Positions 6,070-6,778 of a stretch of 6,778 nucleotides of DNA are shown piece by piece. This DNA comes from Lonsdalea quercina subsp. quercina (GTDB taxonomy: Bacteria > Pseudomonadota > Gammaproteobacteria > Enterobacterales > Enterobacteriaceae): the NCBI RefSeq assembly GCF_000688655.1, contig NZ_JIBO01000008.1:23802-30579 (forward strand), given 5' to 3'. A program made the translations under genes and the position numbers. Within the stretch, counting starts at the first letter, position 1. Each line of letters starts with the position of its first letter. The notes beneath the pieces were generated by a model. That model was not told the DNA's origin and did not search any database. It was given only the letters and a program-made list of their open reading frames with translations.

Positions 6070-6778
6070 TTAAATTTGCGTAAGCCGCTGTAGCATGGCA
6101 TCGGAAGTCGTCACCGCCTTACTGTTTATTTCGTAGGCACGCTGTACTTGGATCATATCGACCAGCTCTTCCGCCACGTTGACGTTAGAGGTTTCGACAT
6201 AACCCTGATAAAGCACACCGGCGCCGTTCTGACCCGGAGTCGACTCTGTCGGCGCGCCGGAACTCTGCGTTTCCTGATACAGGTTCTCACCCAGGCTCTG
6301 CAAACCGGTCGGGTTGATGAATGTGCTGAGCGTCAGCTGGCCGATCTGTGTCGCTGCCGCCTGACCCTGTTCAGTCACGCTTACCACACCGTCACGCGCT
6401 ACCGTCATGGATACCGCGGTGTCTGGCACGGTAATCGCAGGCTGAACCTGGTAGCCGCTGGACGTCACCATCTGACCATTCGCATCCAGCTGGAAAGAGC
6501 CATCGCGGGTATACGCGGTGGTGCCGTCCGGCAGCAATACCTGGAAGAAGCCCTGACCATTGATGGCGATGTCTTTGGTGTTTTCCGTCTGTTCCAGGTT
6601 ACCCTGGCTGTGCAAACGTTCTGTCGAAACCGGACGAACCCCTGTACCCAGCTGCAAACCAGATGGCAGATTGGTTTGCTCCGAAGACTGAGCACCCGGC
6701 TGACGAACCGTTTGATACAGCAGATCTTCGAAAACCGCGCGCTGACGCTTAAAGCCGTTGGTACTGACGTTAGCGAGG
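6070..6778 (-). CDS. flgG: FlgG, distal rod protein (5' end outside the window)
   Basis: FlgG polymerises into the distal rod, the drive shaft running through the P and L rings to the hook. The reading frame is open from the window edge (first full codon 6777-6775) to the TAA at 6072-6070, giving 235 residues. The first residues, [20 protein letters not shown], match E. coli FlgG from Leu26, so about 25 N-terminal codons are missing and the full length would be about 260, as in E. coli. The FlgG-specific segment that makes the rod straight and stiff follows ([18 protein letters not shown], inferred residues 46-63). The C-terminal axial motif is [20 protein letters not shown], ending [12 protein letters not shown] at 6657 could be mistaken for a start but is an internal leucine codon. 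flgH follows 12 bp downstream. Confidence 0.97.
   Translation of the reverse strand, partial: LANVSTNGFKRQRAVFEDLLYQTVRQPGAQSSEQTNLPSGLQLGTGVRPVSTERLHSQGNLEQTENTKDIAINGQGFFQVLLPDGTTAYTRDGSFQLDANGQMVTSSGYQVQPAITVPDTAVSMTVARDGVVSVTEQGQAAATQIGQLTLSTFINPTGLQSLGENLYQETQSSGAPTESTPGQNGAGVLYQGYVETSNVNVAEELVDMIQVQRAYEINSKAVTTSDAMLQRLTQI

Noticed and set aside
6070..6657. FlgG starting at the TTG at 6657
   Set aside because: The frame stays open to the window edge and the upstream residues match conserved FlgG, so that TTG is an internal leucine codon.
1..6778. A novel system, mobile element, CRISPR array or RNA gene
   Set aside because: All large reading frames are well-known flagellar genes in their usual order. 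No terminal inverted repeats, integrase, transposase, regularly spaced repeats, or tRNA- or rRNA-like sequence was seen.

Overview
This window is the distal half of a flagellar structural-gene cluster, entirely on the minus strand. In transcription order (high to low coordinates) it holds flgG (5' end cut off by the window edge), flgH, flgI, flgJ, flgK, flgL and, after a terminator and a new promoter, the first 31 codons of a gene that looks like fliD. The encoded proteins resemble the enteric (E. coli/Salmonella) versions closely: FlgG has the same inferred total length, mature FlgH has the same length, FlgI has its cysteine pair at the same mature positions, and FlgJ has a fused muramidase domain. 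This points to a gammaproteobacterium of the order Enterobacterales. Because flgL is followed by a flagellar gene rather than rne as in E. coli, I favour a lineage with a consolidated flagellar locus, for example Pectobacteriaceae-like or another non-Escherichia family. That placement is inference only.

Layout: 6778-6070 flgG (distal rod); 6057-5299 flgH (L-ring lipoprotein); 5288-4179 flgI (P-ring); 4179-3196 flgJ (rod cap plus peptidoglycan hydrolase), overlapping the flgI stop by one base. These four are tightly packed, as expected for the 3' part of the flgB-J hook-basal-body operon. A 104-bp gap (3092-3195) follows. It holds a T-rich, weak terminator-like structure and a near-consensus sigma-28 (FliA) promoter that would drive flgK and flgL (hook-filament junction proteins) as late genes. 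flgK-flgL ends in a strong intrinsic terminator (303-351). Within the next 302-bp gene-free stretch there is a second sigma-28 promoter (139-165) and a ribosome binding site (105-110) ahead of the fliD start at 95.

Function as a set: FlgG completes the rod; FlgJ caps the growing rod and cuts peptidoglycan so it can pass; FlgI and FlgH form the periplasmic and outer-membrane bushings; FlgK and FlgL join hook to filament; FliD caps the filament. The promoters fit the usual timing, with basal-body genes first and FlgK, FlgL and FliD under FliA.

I found no mobile element, CRISPR array, RNA gene, prophage or novel defence system. The items worth a second look are modest: a Ser/Thr-rich extended FliD N-terminus built partly by a 24-bp tandem duplication, the flgL-fliD junction with no flagellin gene in fliD's usual divergent position, an extended FlgH signal region carrying a perfect 18-bp palindrome, and the terminator-like/promoter junction between flgJ and flgK.
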